A stretch of DNA of 64,000 bases from Staphylococcus sp. IVB6181. GTDB taxonomy: Bacteria; Bacillota; Bacilli; Staphylococcales; Staphylococcaceae. The stretch spans positions 1,033,822-1,097,821 of the forward strand of contig NZ_CP095096.1 in assembly GCF_025561445.1 (NCBI RefSeq), given 5' to 3'. The notes beneath the pieces were generated by a model. The model was not told where the DNA came from, made no database searches, and was given only the letters and a program-made list of their open reading frames with translations. Shown here piece after piece: positions 29,130 through 37,333 of this stretch. Position numbers and translations under genes: made by a program. Each line of letters begins with the position of its first letter. Position 1 is the first letter of the stretch.

Positions 29130-30155
29130 CTAAATATGATTTTTCAAATAATCAACATCTTCTTCTCGAGTTGCCCAACTTGTCGCAAATCTTACAATTT
29201 TATGGGCATCATCATATTTTTCCCAACAAGTGAATTTTACAAATTGTGAGAGTTTATCAATAGTAGCGTTATCCATAATGAAGAATTGCTGATTGGTTGG
29301 TGAATCTAAATACAGCTGATAGCCTTTGTTCACAAATGCTTCTTTTAGTTTTAATGCCATTTTGATGGCGTGTTTACTGATATCAAGATAAAGGTGATCA
29401 GTAAACAATGCACTGAATTGAACACCGATTAAGCGGCTTTTTGCGACCAAAGCACCATGTTGTTTAATGATAGAAGTAAAGTGCCTAGGTTCATTATCAC
29501 GCGTAAATACAATAGCTTCTCCGCACAATGCGCCGATTTTAGTACCGCCTATGTAAAAGACATCCGCATAGTTAGCAATATCCTCCATGGTCACATCAGA
29601 TTCTTGACTGACCAAAGCATAACCTAAACGCGCACCATCGATATATAAAGGAATATTGTAAGATCTGCAGGTATTGGATAGACTTTCCAATTCTTCTTTA
29701 GAGTATAGCGTACCGTATTCAGTGGGGTAGGAGATGTAAACCATACCCGGATAAACCATGTGTTTATAATTTGAGTCTTCATAAAAATCATCGATATATG
29801 CTTTAACTTGCTGCGATGTGATTTTACCATTGTCAGAAGGTAATGTTAGTACCTTATGTCCGCTGAATTCAATCGCTCCTGATTCATGTACACTGATATG
29901 CCCTGTGTTCCCGGCTATCACCCCTTCATATTTATTCAGCATCGCATTAATGACTACTTGGTTTGTCTGCGTACCGCCGATTAAAAAATAAACTGAGGCG
30001 TTTGGAAGGCCGATTTCTTCTCTGATCTTAGCTATGGCTTCATGTGTATATTCATCATTGCCATATCCAGATTCTTGTACATAATTCGTTTCTACTAATT
30101 TTTCTAATACTTTTTCATGTGCACCTTCTAGATAGTCGTTTTCAAAAGATATCAT
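29130..30155 (-). CDS. Low-specificity L-threonine aldolase family protein
   Basis: PLP-dependent beta-eliminating lyase-type fold, 341 residues. It likely cleaves L-allo-threonine/L-threonine to glycine and acetaldehyde. The PLP lysine is in YIGGTKIGALCGEAIVF, the aspartate binding the PLP nitrogen is in LYIDGARLGYAL, and the N-terminal SGYGNDEYT motif is typical. The ATG at 30155 has GGAGG 8 bp upstream; an upstream in-frame start at 30170 has no SD. Single gene, convergent with groEL. Confidence 0.85.
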   Translation of the reverse strand: MISFENDYLEGAHEKVLEKLVETNYVQESGYGNDEYTHEAIAKIREEIGLPNASVYFLIGGTQTNQVVINAMLNKYEGVIAGNTGHISVHESGAIEFSGHKVLTLPSDNGKITSQQVKAYIDDFYEDSNYKHMVYPGMVYISYPTEYGTLYSKEELESLSNTCRSYNIPLYIDGARLGYALVSQESDVTMEDIANYADVFYIGGTKIGALCGEAIVFTRDNEPRHFTSIIKQHGALVAKSRLIGVQFSALFTDHLYLDISKHAIKMALKLKEAFVNKGYQLYLDSPTNQQFFIMDNATIDKLSQFVKFTCWEKYDDAHKIVRFATSWATREEDVDYLKNHI

Positions 30156-30515
30156 TTTCTTTTCCTCCAATATAACTTGATGATAGGGAACTTTAAGGCT
30201 GTACTATTAAAGTAGTGCTAATATTCTGAATTTAATAGCACTGCTTCAATAGTGGGCGATTTAATGTTTTTATAATATAGCTGTTGGTTGAACGTGTCAA
30301 CTATTCTCAGTATGTGACTGAATGTGTGTACTCTGTTGAAACAGCTTCAACCCCTTAACAACCAACGATTGTTGAATTTGTATCAGTTTTTCAACAATTA
30401 TAAAAACAGCTTGAAAAATAACAAGAAATTATAATTGACACTACCAACTATGAAGGAATGATGTATAATAGATAATACCTATCAAAATAATAAGGATTAA
30501 AGGGGAGGAAGCTCG
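30156..30515 (+). other. Intergenic region upstream of the MetQ-like gene
   Basis: 360 bp without a gene. It holds a 9-bp perfect inverted repeat ATTGTTGAA (30368-30376) / TTCAACAAT (30390-30398) and, downstream, a perfect TTGACA (30435-30440) and TATAAT (30464-30469). These are 23 bp apart, too far to form one promoter. No S-box or T-box features were recognised. The inverted repeat may be an operator for the lipoprotein gene. Confidence 0.4.
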
Positions 30516-31334
30516 ATGAAGAAGTATTTATTAGTTTTAACCATTATTTTAGCGGTGGTATTGAGCGGTTGCGGGAATAAACAAGAAAGCAAAGCCAAGC
30601 AAAAGAAATTTACCATTGCTTTTGGGGTTGGTACTTATGAGGAACAGTTCAGAAAAGGTATCTTGCCGATCTTGAAAAAAGAAGGCTATGATGTGACCAT
30701 CAAAACATTTTCTCAAAATGACCAGGTTAATCCAGCAATGATTAAAGGGGATGTAGATGCTTCGGTATTCCAAAGCCGTGCCTATATGAACAGTATTAAT
30801 GATAAGTTAGGCGGACATATGATTGTGAATAACGACGTCCCGACTGCACCACAGTCATTATGGTCTAAAAAGCATAACTCTTTGAAAGAAATAAAAGACG
30901 GACAAACGATTGCTATACCGAATGATCCGGTTAACCAAGAAAGAGCATTTCGTATTTTTGAAAAGGAAGGCTGGGTCAAAATCGATAAAGATGCTGGTAC
31001 TGTCAACTTTAATCAAAAGAGTGTCAAGCCCGGCAAATATGATTTGAAATTTAAGGAACTGCATCCAGCACAAATTTTGCGTGCACTTGATGATGTGGAT
31101 TGTGGTGTCGTCAACGGCAACTATATCGCGGATTCAGACCGTGTCATTGCGGATGGATTATTAGTTGAAAAGACACCTGAACAGCATAAAGTAGTATTAA
31201 CAATCAATGAAGAAGATAAAGACACAGAATGGGCGAAGGCTTTGAAAAAAGCATACTATTCTAAAACATTCCAAGATTGGTATCAAAAACAGGAAAAATA
31301 CAAAGGATTTATTGTTCCAAAAGAGTGGAAGTAA
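30516..31334 (+). CDS. MetQ/NlpA-family substrate-binding lipoprotein (orphan)
   Basis: Extracytoplasmic binding lipoprotein, 272 residues. Signal peptide with lipobox LSGC (MKKYLLVLTIILAVVLSGCG); mature domain starts at Cys19. The body matches the methionine-type NlpA family (FTIAFGVGTYEEQF, DVDASVFQSRAYM, AIPNDPVNQERAFRIFEKEGW). No ATPase or permease gene is adjacent, so it must work with a transporter encoded elsewhere. Substrate may be methionine, another amino acid or a peptide. GGGGAGG precedes the ATG. Confidence 0.85.
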   Translation: MKKYLLVLTIILAVVLSGCGNKQESKAKQKKFTIAFGVGTYEEQFRKGILPILKKEGYDVTIKTFSQNDQVNPAMIKGDVDASVFQSRAYMNSINDKLGGHMIVNNDVPTAPQSLWSKKHNSLKEIKDGQTIAIPNDPVNQERAFRIFEKEGWVKIDKDAGTVNFNQKSVKPGKYDLKFKELHPAQILRALDDVDCGVVNGNYIADSDRVIADGLLVEKTPEQHKVVLTINEEDKDTEWAKALKKAYYSKTFQDWYQKQEKYKGFIVPKEWK

Positions 31335-31395
31335 GCTATAAATTAATGAAAAGGAAACGAAACAATTGAAAAAAGGCATCACAATTATTTTAAGT

Positions 31396-31491
31396 TTAGT
31401 CTTTAAAATGATTGTGATTCATTTGCTTATAAACAAAAAATGCTAAGAAAATACCTAAAATTATTTGCAAAATAAATAAAAACGACTTCAA
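31396..31491 (-). CDS. Putative 31-residue single-pass membrane peptide
   Basis: Starts at TTG with AAAGGA 9 bp upstream. Residues 2-21 are a hydrophobic stretch (KSFLFILQIILGIFLAFFVY) followed by a short polar, His/Asn-rich tail (KQMNHNHFKD). Composition and size resemble type I toxin or small regulatory membrane peptides, but I do not recognise the family. It sits antisense to the space between the lipoprotein gene and a repeat array near an IS element. No antisense RNA promoter was assigned. Could be a chance ORF. Confidence 0.4.
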   Translation of the reverse strand: MKSFLFILQIILGIFLAFFVYKQMNHNHFKD

Positions 31492-31657
31492 AATAACCAT
31501 TCCTTTTTAATAAACTGTACCACAATGATAATTACTTTACAGATCTAACTTTTATTATTATAATCTAGATAAATCCTGTAAGGGTACACTCATACGAATT
31601 TTAGTTCGTGTGTGAAAACTGTAATCGACTTTCGTCGATTTTTATTCTAATTTCAAG

Positions 31658-31797
31658 GAATCGGCGTTGTGGCGCAGATATAAAAATTAATACTGCACGA
31701 ATTAGAATCGGCGTTGTGGCGCAGATATAAAAATTAATACTGCATTTACAGAATCGACGTTGTAGCGTAGATACAAAAATTAATACTACATTCAAAT
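31658..31797. repeat. Three tandem copies of a 46-47 bp unit
   Basis: Units start at 31658, 31705 and 31751. Each begins GAATCGRCGTTGTRGCGYAG, continues ATAYAAAAATTAATACTRCA and ends in a variable 6-8 bp. Copies 1 and 2 are identical over the first 40 bp; copy 3 differs at four positions there. Two of these (G to A and C to T) preserve pairing of a small stem (GCG/CGC becomes ACG/CGT), hinting at selection on RNA structure. The 47/46 spacing breaks any reading frame. Not a CRISPR: unique parts are far too short. Confidence 0.75.
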
Positions 31798-31810
31798 CTA
31801 AATAATATTT

Positions 31811-31844
31811 AAGCCACTAGTTTTTTGCTAGTGGCTTGCTTTTT
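31811..31844 (+). terminator. Terminator interrupted at its T tract by the IS
   Basis: Perfect 10-bp stem AAGCCACTAG/CTAGTGGCTT (loop TTTTTTG) followed by GCTTTTT, where the IS begins. The 8-bp target duplication TGCTTTTT shows that the original tail resumes after the IS at 33427. Confidence 0.8.
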
Positions 31845-31913
31845 GGCTCTATGTCAAATTCGGTTGATGCATAAAATTTGAAATCAAATATTATAGTTAC
31901 CATAAACTATGTC

Positions 31914-31972
31914 GCTCAGCTAGTATTGCTTTAATTCCTATGGAATTTAGTATTACTAACTGAGCATTTTTT
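31914..31972 (+). terminator. Terminator-like hairpin at the left end of the IS
   Basis: Long imperfect stem with base GCTCAG (31914-31919) / CTGAGC (31960-31965) and inner TAGTATT/AGTATTACTA, followed on the plus strand by ATTTTTTATTTT. It faces inward and would stop transcription entering from the left before it runs antisense through the transposase. Such insulating structures are known in some IS elements. Confidence 0.55.
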
Positions 31973-31975
31973 ATT

Positions 31976-33298
31976 TTAAGCTGCTTTAGGCAATGGAGTA
32001 TGGAAGCGATGTTTTTTCTTAGCTAATAGCTTGAATTTGATTAGAATTCTATTTCTGAAGTTATAGAAATTTCTGTATCCATAAGCGATTCTTTTTAGTA
32101 CTTTAATGTTGTTATTTATAGCTTCTATAGGGCCGTTTGAGCGACCAGGATGATTTAATGCATTCATAATTTCTGGTAAAAAATTTCTAAAGCTTTTAAG
32201 TACTCTTTTAAGTATGCCATCAGTATTTCTATCCTTAAGGTATTTAAGAATTTGATGAGTTAATTTATGATTTTCATTGGTCTTTATTGATGTACGAAGC
32301 GCATTTACTTTGTCATAGACATCCTTTAACTCTGGGCTTTCACCCAAAATAAAATTTATCATTGATTTTTCTGATTCTAATCCAGGGAAAAGCTTGTTAT
32401 CTTTATAAAGCGTACTATTCAAGGATTCGGAAGGTTTAAGAATAAGCTTCCAATAATGTTTAAGTTTTCTATAGTATTTGCCATCCTTATGTCTTTTTTC
32501 ATTCATTATCCTGATACGAACTCTATTGAGTTCTCTATTTAATGCTTGAACAAGGTGAAATCGATCTAAAATGATTTTCGCATTTGGAAATAACTGCTTA
32601 AATAAAGAAATATATGGGCTGTACATATCGGTTGTAACTGTTTCAACTCTTTTTCTTACTTCTCTATCAAACCGGATAAAATAAGCAAATAATGCACGCT
32701 TTCTACGATCAGGTAAAATATCTACGATTTGATGCGTATCACCATCACAAAATATAAAACTCATTTTACCTACTACATTTTTAACACTTTTGAATTCATC
32801 CACCATGATATGTTTGGGCAGTTCATTAAATGGACCTAACTTAACACTATTTGCAGTTTTATTAATATAACGTATTACAGAAGCAGAACTAACATTGTTA
32901 TCGTAAGCAATGCCTTTGCAAGATCTATTCTCATGGCTTTGATACAGAATATGCAGTGCTAATTTATTACAGAAATTATGATGCTTTTTCACAAAATTCG
33001 TCTTTGCTACAAATGATGAATGGCATGAACGACAAAAGAACCTTTGTTTTTTAAGCTCTAAATAACTGGGACTACCTTGAATCTTCATAAGCTTTATCAT
33101 CGTTTTTCTTTTACCATTCTTTACTATTCTATGGTTTTCATTTACTGCTCCGCAGTTTTCACAACAATCTGGTGTGTATGTCAAAGTGCCTTTAAATAGT
33201 AGAGTTCTTACCAAGTTAAAGTAAACTTCCTGAACATCATCAGAAAAAGTAATATTTTTCCCTTTATAATCAAGTGTTTTTGCTATACAATGTGTCAT
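31976..33298 (-). CDS. ISL3-family transposase
   Basis: DDE-type transposase, 440 residues. N-terminal zinc-finger-like cysteines (CCENCG and FFCRSCHSSF) are followed by a helix-turn-helix region (CKGIAYDNNVSSASVIRYI). The catalytic domain begins KHIMVDEFKSVKN (first Asp), then TVTTDMYSPYISLFKQLFPNAKIILDRFHLVQALN (second Asp region). The C-terminal signature SNGPIEAINNNIKVLKRIAYGYRNFYNF includes the Glu. The ATG at 33298 has AGGA 9 bp upstream; the 23 upstream in-frame codons would run towards the IS end and are rejected. Intact, so the element may be active. Confidence 0.93.
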   Translation of the reverse strand: MTHCIAKTLDYKGKNITFSDDVQEVYFNLVRTLLFKGTLTYTPDCCENCGAVNENHRIVKNGKRKTMIKLMKIQGSPSYLELKKQRFFCRSCHSSFVAKTNFVKKHHNFCNKLALHILYQSHENRSCKGIAYDNNVSSASVIRYINKTANSVKLGPFNELPKHIMVDEFKSVKNVVGKMSFIFCDGDTHQIVDILPDRRKRALFAYFIRFDREVRKRVETVTTDMYSPYISLFKQLFPNAKIILDRFHLVQALNRELNRVRIRIMNEKRHKDGKYYRKLKHYWKLILKPSESLNSTLYKDNKLFPGLESEKSMINFILGESPELKDVYDKVNALRTSIKTNENHKLTHQILKYLKDRNTDGILKRVLKSFRNFLPEIMNALNHPGRSNGPIEAINNNIKVLKRIAYGYRNFYNFRNRILIKFKLLAKKKHRFHTPLPKAA

Positions 33299-33470
33299 AA
33301 GCGCAATTCCTCTCTTTATTTGTGTTGGTAACTTAAATATTAGGGGGGTTGCGCCCTTTTTATGCAAAAAATTCGATTGAGAAATAACCGCTAGGTTATC
33401 TCATCAACCGAATTTATTATAGAGCCTGCTTTTTTATTAAGTTCCAATTCCCAGTTCTTTAAATTATTCA

Positions 33471-33513
33471 CCCACCGCAAATGGTAGAGAACCTTCAATA
33501 AAGAGTAGGTGGG
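33471..33513. other. Hairpin of unknown role after the aminotransferase gene
   Basis: CCCACC (33471-33476) pairs with GGTGGG (33508-33513) around a 31-nt loop that itself can form a short GGT/ACC stem. No T tract follows on either strand, so it is not a convincing intrinsic terminator. It lies between the IS and the aminotransferase stop. Confidence 0.35.
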
Positions 33514-33535
33514 AAAATATTTAATCTGATGGACT

Positions 33536-34831
33536 TTAACCTCTTAAATCTTCAATACCTTTAGCAATAGATTCAAAGACATGAGGAGTATCTTGTTTTT
33601 CAATACAGCTGAATGCGACACGAATATCTGTTTTATTTAAAGCAATTGTGCCGATTGAGTATGCTTCAATTAAGTGTTTGCGCAATGCTTCTGCATCTAC
33701 ACCGCTTACTTGGATAGCCATGAAGTAACCTGAGTTGAAATCGTAAGGTCTCCAATAAGTTGCGAATTTTTCATCATAAACAACTTCTTTAGTGACTTCA
33801 TAACGTTCACGCAATGTGTCGATATGGCGTTGAATATCTGCTTCAAACGCTTCTCGGTTTTCAGGCTGCAATACATATTGAACTGCACTTTGAGATGGCA
33901 TAGGTCCGCTTGAAATGTTGCTGCGGATTAAGCCTTTGACTTTCGCTTCTAATACAGATTTTGTTGCTTTGTCTGTTACACCGAAAGTAATGAAACCGAC
34001 ACGCAAGCCCCATGCGAAGAATTCTTTTGTCGCACCGTCTAAGCGTACAGGCAAGATATTTTCAGACTCAAGTTGAGTAAGTGCTGAGAATAAAGATTGT
34101 GTGTACACATCTTCATAGAATAAACCGTAATAAGCATCATCTACGATTGTAATCACTTTTGTACCGCGATCTGCTAATTTTTTAATCGCGTCTGCAATCA
34201 CTTTAACTTGATCTGCAGTAGGTGTATAACCTGTCGGGTTATTCGGGTAGTTCAATAATAAGATGACTTTATCATTTTCATAGTTTTCCAATGTTTCCAC
34301 AAAGCCGTCTGTTGTATAGCGGTTATCTTTATCGAAGATGGAATAAGTTTGAATATCTGCACCATGGCGTGTATTAAAGATTAATTTATAGTTGCCCCAG
34401 TTTTGAACAGGTAATAATAATGTATCGCCAGGATTAACAAACAAATCAGCTAAGATAGATAAGCCATGTGTCAAAGCATTTGTGACAATAGGTTTTGAAA
34501 TTTGTTCATCTGTTAAATCCGAGTTTTCTTTTAAAATCTTTGCTTGCCATAATTCACGCAATGTTTCTAAACCTTGCGGTGGTGCATAAGGGAAAATTTC
34601 ATCTGGATCCAAATGTTGATATAGATCAAAGATAGTTTGTGAATACAGTTTTCCATTATCATCTGTAGCCATACCGATAGTTGCATTATACTTCGTTGCT
34701 TTTGCTTCTGCTGATTGAGATAAAATACCTTTAGGATAAAACATATGTTTACCTAAATCAGATAACATATCTAATATGACTGGATTGGATTGTGTAAGTT
34801 GCTCGTTTAAATCAAGCGCTAATGGATTCAT
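33536..34831 (-). CDS. Class I/II PLP-dependent aminotransferase
   Basis: Fold-type I aminotransferase, 431 residues. The PLP lysine lies in DGATKEFFAWGLRVGFITFG, NYPNNPTGYTP is the Asn motif binding PLP, and TIVDDAYYGLFYED holds the Asp/Tyr. A conserved N-terminal extension (NPLALDLNEQLTQSNPVILDMLSDLG) is a mark of a staphylococcal subgroup. Substrate is not clear from the sequence; an aromatic or other amino acid is plausible. GAGGCGG lies 7 bp before the ATG. Monocistronic. Confidence 0.85.
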   Translation of the reverse strand: MNPLALDLNEQLTQSNPVILDMLSDLGKHMFYPKGILSQSAEAKATKYNATIGMATDDNGKLYSQTIFDLYQHLDPDEIFPYAPPQGLETLRELWQAKILKENSDLTDEQISKPIVTNALTHGLSILADLFVNPGDTLLLPVQNWGNYKLIFNTRHGADIQTYSIFDKDNRYTTDGFVETLENYENDKVILLLNYPNNPTGYTPTADQVKVIADAIKKLADRGTKVITIVDDAYYGLFYEDVYTQSLFSALTQLESENILPVRLDGATKEFFAWGLRVGFITFGVTDKATKSVLEAKVKGLIRSNISSGPMPSQSAVQYVLQPENREAFEADIQRHIDTLRERYEVTKEVVYDEKFATYWRPYDFNSGYFMAIQVSGVDAEALRKHLIEAYSIGTIALNKTDIRVAFSCIEKQDTPHVFESIAKGIEDLRG

Positions 34832-35025
34832 AATAATTCCGCCTCACTTTTTTAAGTCTTCATACATTACTATATTATCTTGAATAGGCCTAAATAGAAA
34901 GTGGGAAAGGCAATTTTAATAAAATGATAGAAGTTTTCTAAAGTAGTGCGATAAGAAGAAGGGAAGATGAATCGATGAACAGTACACTATAATTTGTTAT
35001 ACTTGCTTTGTTTGGGGTGAAAACA

Positions 35026-35214
35026 GTGAAGCATTTAACAAAAATTTTTGTCATCATCGCAATAATTACCTTTTTAGCAGGTGTATATTTTCAAACGGCT
35101 AACGATGAAGGCGCAAGCATCAAGATGTTTTTAGCGGCGATTATGTTTATGATTTGTGCATTTATCAGTCGAAATAATGATCGCAAAAAAAGAGAACAAA
35201 ATCGAAAGAAGTAA
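35026..35214 (+). CDS. Small two-helix membrane protein of unknown function
   Basis: 62 residues from GTG 35026 (GGGGTG about 6 bp upstream; TTG 35008 possible). Two hydrophobic segments (about 5-21, IFVIIAIITFLAGVYF; and about 33-48, MFLAAIMFMICAFIS), a short loop and a very basic tail (NNDRKKREQNRKK). Unrecognised family. Followed by a terminator, so it is a separate transcription unit upstream of pmtR. Confidence 0.65.
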   Translation: MKHLTKIFVIIAIITFLAGVYFQTANDEGASIKMFLAAIMFMICAFISRNNDRKKREQNRKK

Positions 35215-35248
35215 CTGCACAAAATGGATGTGCAGTTCTTTTTTGACC
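35214..35248 (+). terminator. Terminator of the small membrane protein gene
   Basis: Stem AACTGCAC/GTGCAGTT with six T. Confidence 0.85.
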
Positions 35249-35318
35249 TAAAGTATATATACTCGATATACAGTTGGAGGTATTTTTGAACTTTTTTATA
35301 CGAATTTAGCAGAAATAG

Positions 35319-35366
35319 TGGACAAAATTGTTATATCTGTGTATAGTGTGTATATACAGTTAGGGA
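35319..35366 (+). promoter_or_regulatory. pmtR promoter and probable PmtR operator
   Basis: TGGACA (35319-35324), 17 bp, TATAGT (35342-35347), then GTGTATATACAG at about the transcription start, just before AGGGAGG and the pmtR ATG. GntR repressors of the YtrA type bind such TATA-rich palindromes. A related module, GATATACAGTTGGAGG, occurs about 80 bp upstream (35264-35280). Confidence 0.65.
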
Positions 35367-35375
35367 GGAAGTTAA

Positions 35376-35756
35376 ATGAAAATACTGCTTAAAAATAATA
35401 GTGAATATCCGATATATGAACAAATTAAGCAGCAAATCAAAGAGAACATACTCAAAGGTTATATTTCTCCCGGTGATCACCTTCCATCTATGAGAGAACT
35501 TGCGAAAGATTTACGTGTGAGTCTTATTACTACAAAGCGTGCATATGAAGATTTAGAAAAAGATGGATTTGTGACTACTATCAGGGGAAAGGGCACTTAC
35601 GTTAAAGAACAAGACAATGCGATTTTAAAAGAAAAACAATTCATAGTTATTGAGGATTTAACTAAGTCATTAGTAAAGGAAGCCAAAACAATCGGCATGC
35701 CTTTAGAAGAGCTAAATGAAATCTTAGCACTTATCTATGAGGAGGAAAATGAATGA
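35376..35756 (+). CDS. pmtR: GntR-family repressor PmtR (YtrA subfamily)
   Basis: 126 residues. N-terminal winged helix (about 10-76: YPIYEQIKQQIKENILKG, SMRELAKDLRVSLITTKRAYEDLEKDGF, TIRGKGTYV) and a short YtrA-type C-terminal dimerisation segment. In S. aureus PmtR represses the pmt operon until PSM peptides are bound. Its stop overlaps the pmtA start by 4 bp. AGGGAGG is 7 bp from the ATG. Confidence 0.9.
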   Translation: MKILLKNNSEYPIYEQIKQQIKENILKGYISPGDHLPSMRELAKDLRVSLITTKRAYEDLEKDGFVTTIRGKGTYVKEQDNAILKEKQFIVIEDLTKSLVKEAKTIGMPLEELNEILALIYEEENE

Positions 35757-36643
35757 TAGAAAAAGCAATCGATGTTCAGTCACTAGATTACCGCAGAAAA
35801 AATTTCGAGCTTAACAATATTTCTTTTCATGTACCTCAAGGATTTGTGACAGGTTTCATCGGAGCGAACGGTGCAGGCAAAACCACAATTATCCGATTGA
35901 TTATGAATCTGCTTCACCGTCAGTCCGGCAGTATTAAGGTGTTAGGCCAACCATTAACCCAAGAAGAAAGTGCGATTAAAGCACAGATTGGTTTTATCTA
36001 CTCTGAGCTATACCTCAATCAAAAATGGAAAATTGCTAAAATCGAAAAATATATTGCGCCCATGTATGATAATTGGGATTCTGAGCTGTTTCATCATTAC
36101 ATAGCAAAGTTTAATCTTCCGCTCAAAAAGAAAATCAAAACATTTTCTACTGGAATGAAGATGAAACTTTCTTTTGCGATTGCATTCAGCCATCACGCTA
36201 AATTGTTTATTTTAGATGAACCCACTGCTGGTTTAGATCCTAATTCTCGTAATGAAGTATTAGAGATTATTCAAGACGAACTGATTAAAGAAGATGTTTC
36301 AGTGTTCTTTTCAACACATATTATTTCAGATATCGAAAAGATTGCAGATCATCTTGTCTATCTTAAAGACGGTGAAATCATCTTTAATGAACAAAAAGAT
36401 GTATTGCTGACGGATTATCAAATCGTCAGAGGCAGCACAGAAGATTTGGATGAAGAGCTGAAAAGCTACTTTATTAATCTGAAAATCAAACAAACAGGTT
36501 TTGAAGGCTTAACTACAGAAGCGAACGCCTTCAAGGAGTTATTCGGCAACCGTGTTGAGATAACGCAGCCCTCAATAGAAGAGCTGATGGTCAATATTGA
36601 ACAAGCAGGCGTCAGTTTTAATGAAGCAGGTGAGTTAAGATGA
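35753..36643 (+). CDS. pmtA: PSM exporter ATP-binding subunit PmtA
   Basis: ABC ATPase, 296 residues. Walker A GANGAGKTT (about 37-45), signature FSTGMKMKLSFA, Walker B LFILDEPTAGLD and the H-loop STHII. The C-terminal 80 residues are the variable region. Together with PmtB, C and D it exports phenol-soluble modulins and gives producer immunity in S. aureus. Overlaps pmtR and pmtB by 4 bp each. Confidence 0.9.
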   Translation: MIEKAIDVQSLDYRRKNFELNNISFHVPQGFVTGFIGANGAGKTTIIRLIMNLLHRQSGSIKVLGQPLTQEESAIKAQIGFIYSELYLNQKWKIAKIEKYIAPMYDNWDSELFHHYIAKFNLPLKKKIKTFSTGMKMKLSFAIAFSHHAKLFILDEPTAGLDPNSRNEVLEIIQDELIKEDVSVFFSTHIISDIEKIADHLVYLKDGEIIFNEQKDVLLTDYQIVRGSTEDLDEELKSYFINLKIKQTGFEGLTTEANAFKELFGNRVEITQPSIEELMVNIEQAGVSFNEAGELR

Positions 36644-37320
36644 AGCGATTAGTACTTAGAAATTTAAAGCTTAGAAAATATTCAATACTGCTCTATATAT
36701 TATTACTCTTGCTGTCGCCGATTTTTTACTTTTTCTATAATCCGCTGTTCGGGTCGGTACTCTATGTGATTTTAACAGCATTCATCAGTTACATCACTAT
36801 TATAGAGTCAGGTCAACCTTTCTTGCTGCATGCGCAACTAGGTAAAAATGAGAGTTATTATTTTTATCACAGTCTGCCGTTTAATGCGATGCAGCAGTTG
36901 AATGCACACTATCTTACAACTTTAATAATGACACTTTTTGCTGGAGCGATTCTTTCACTGTATGAAAGAGTGCCGACAGGTGTAGTGTTAGGAGACAGTC
37001 ACATTACGACCCCGATGTACTTCATAGGCGTGAACTTGTTTGGTCATGCGTTGGCATTTCCAAAGTGTTCAGAAGTGAAAAAAGATTATGTCCCATTTAT
37101 TTTGTATGTCATCGGAATGAATATCATACTGCCTATCATTTATGTCATAGGTATCGGTCTATTTGTGAAATTCTGGGGTGTCGGATGGGATCATCTGCCA
37201 AGTGAAGACGATTTGGTCAATATGATATCAGTCGTAATTTTTATCATTGGAATATTGAGCTTTATATTCACATACTTATATCAATTCAAGAAAATCAAAC
37301 AAACAAAGCAATTGGATTAA
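36640..37320 (+). CDS. pmtB: PSM exporter membrane subunit PmtB
   Basis: 226-residue permease with about six hydrophobic helices (for example SILLYILLLLLSPIFYFFY and the paired segments near 150-215) and a basic C-terminus (KKIKQTKQLD). It lacks motifs of its own and is assigned from its place between the two ATPases in the pmtRABCD order. Starts inside the pmtA stop (ATGA overlap). Confidence 0.85.
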   Translation: MKRLVLRNLKLRKYSILLYILLLLLSPIFYFFYNPLFGSVLYVILTAFISYITIIESGQPFLLHAQLGKNESYYFYHSLPFNAMQQLNAHYLTTLIMTLFAGAILSLYERVPTGVVLGDSHITTPMYFIGVNLFGHALAFPKCSEVKKDYVPFILYVIGMNIILPIIYVIGIGLFVKFWGVGWDHLPSEDDLVNMISVVIFIIGILSFIFTYLYQFKKIKQTKQLD

Positions 37321-37333
37321 AGGAGGCAATGCA

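Larger units (their letters stand above)
31845..33426. mobile_element. ISL3-family insertion sequence (complete, 1582 bp)
   Basis: 25-bp imperfect terminal inverted repeats: GGCTCTATGTCAAATTCGG... at 31845-31869 and, on the opposite strand, GGCTCTATAATAAATTCGG... at 33426-33402 (22 of 25 match). It is flanked by a perfect 8-bp direct repeat TGCTTTTT at 31837-31844 and 33427-33434, the target size expected for ISL3. It contains one intact transposase gene. Both ends and the target duplication are intact, suggesting a fairly recent insertion. The exact IS name cannot be assigned without a database. Confidence 0.92.

Noticed and set aside
30435..30469. Single sigma-A promoter from TTGACA and TATAAT
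   Set aside because: Spacing is 23 bp, well beyond the functional 16-19 bp; they probably do not act together.
31658..31797. Possible CRISPR array
   Set aside because: Only three units, variable part 6-8 bp, unit length 46-47 bp, and no cas genes; a simple tandem repeat explains it.
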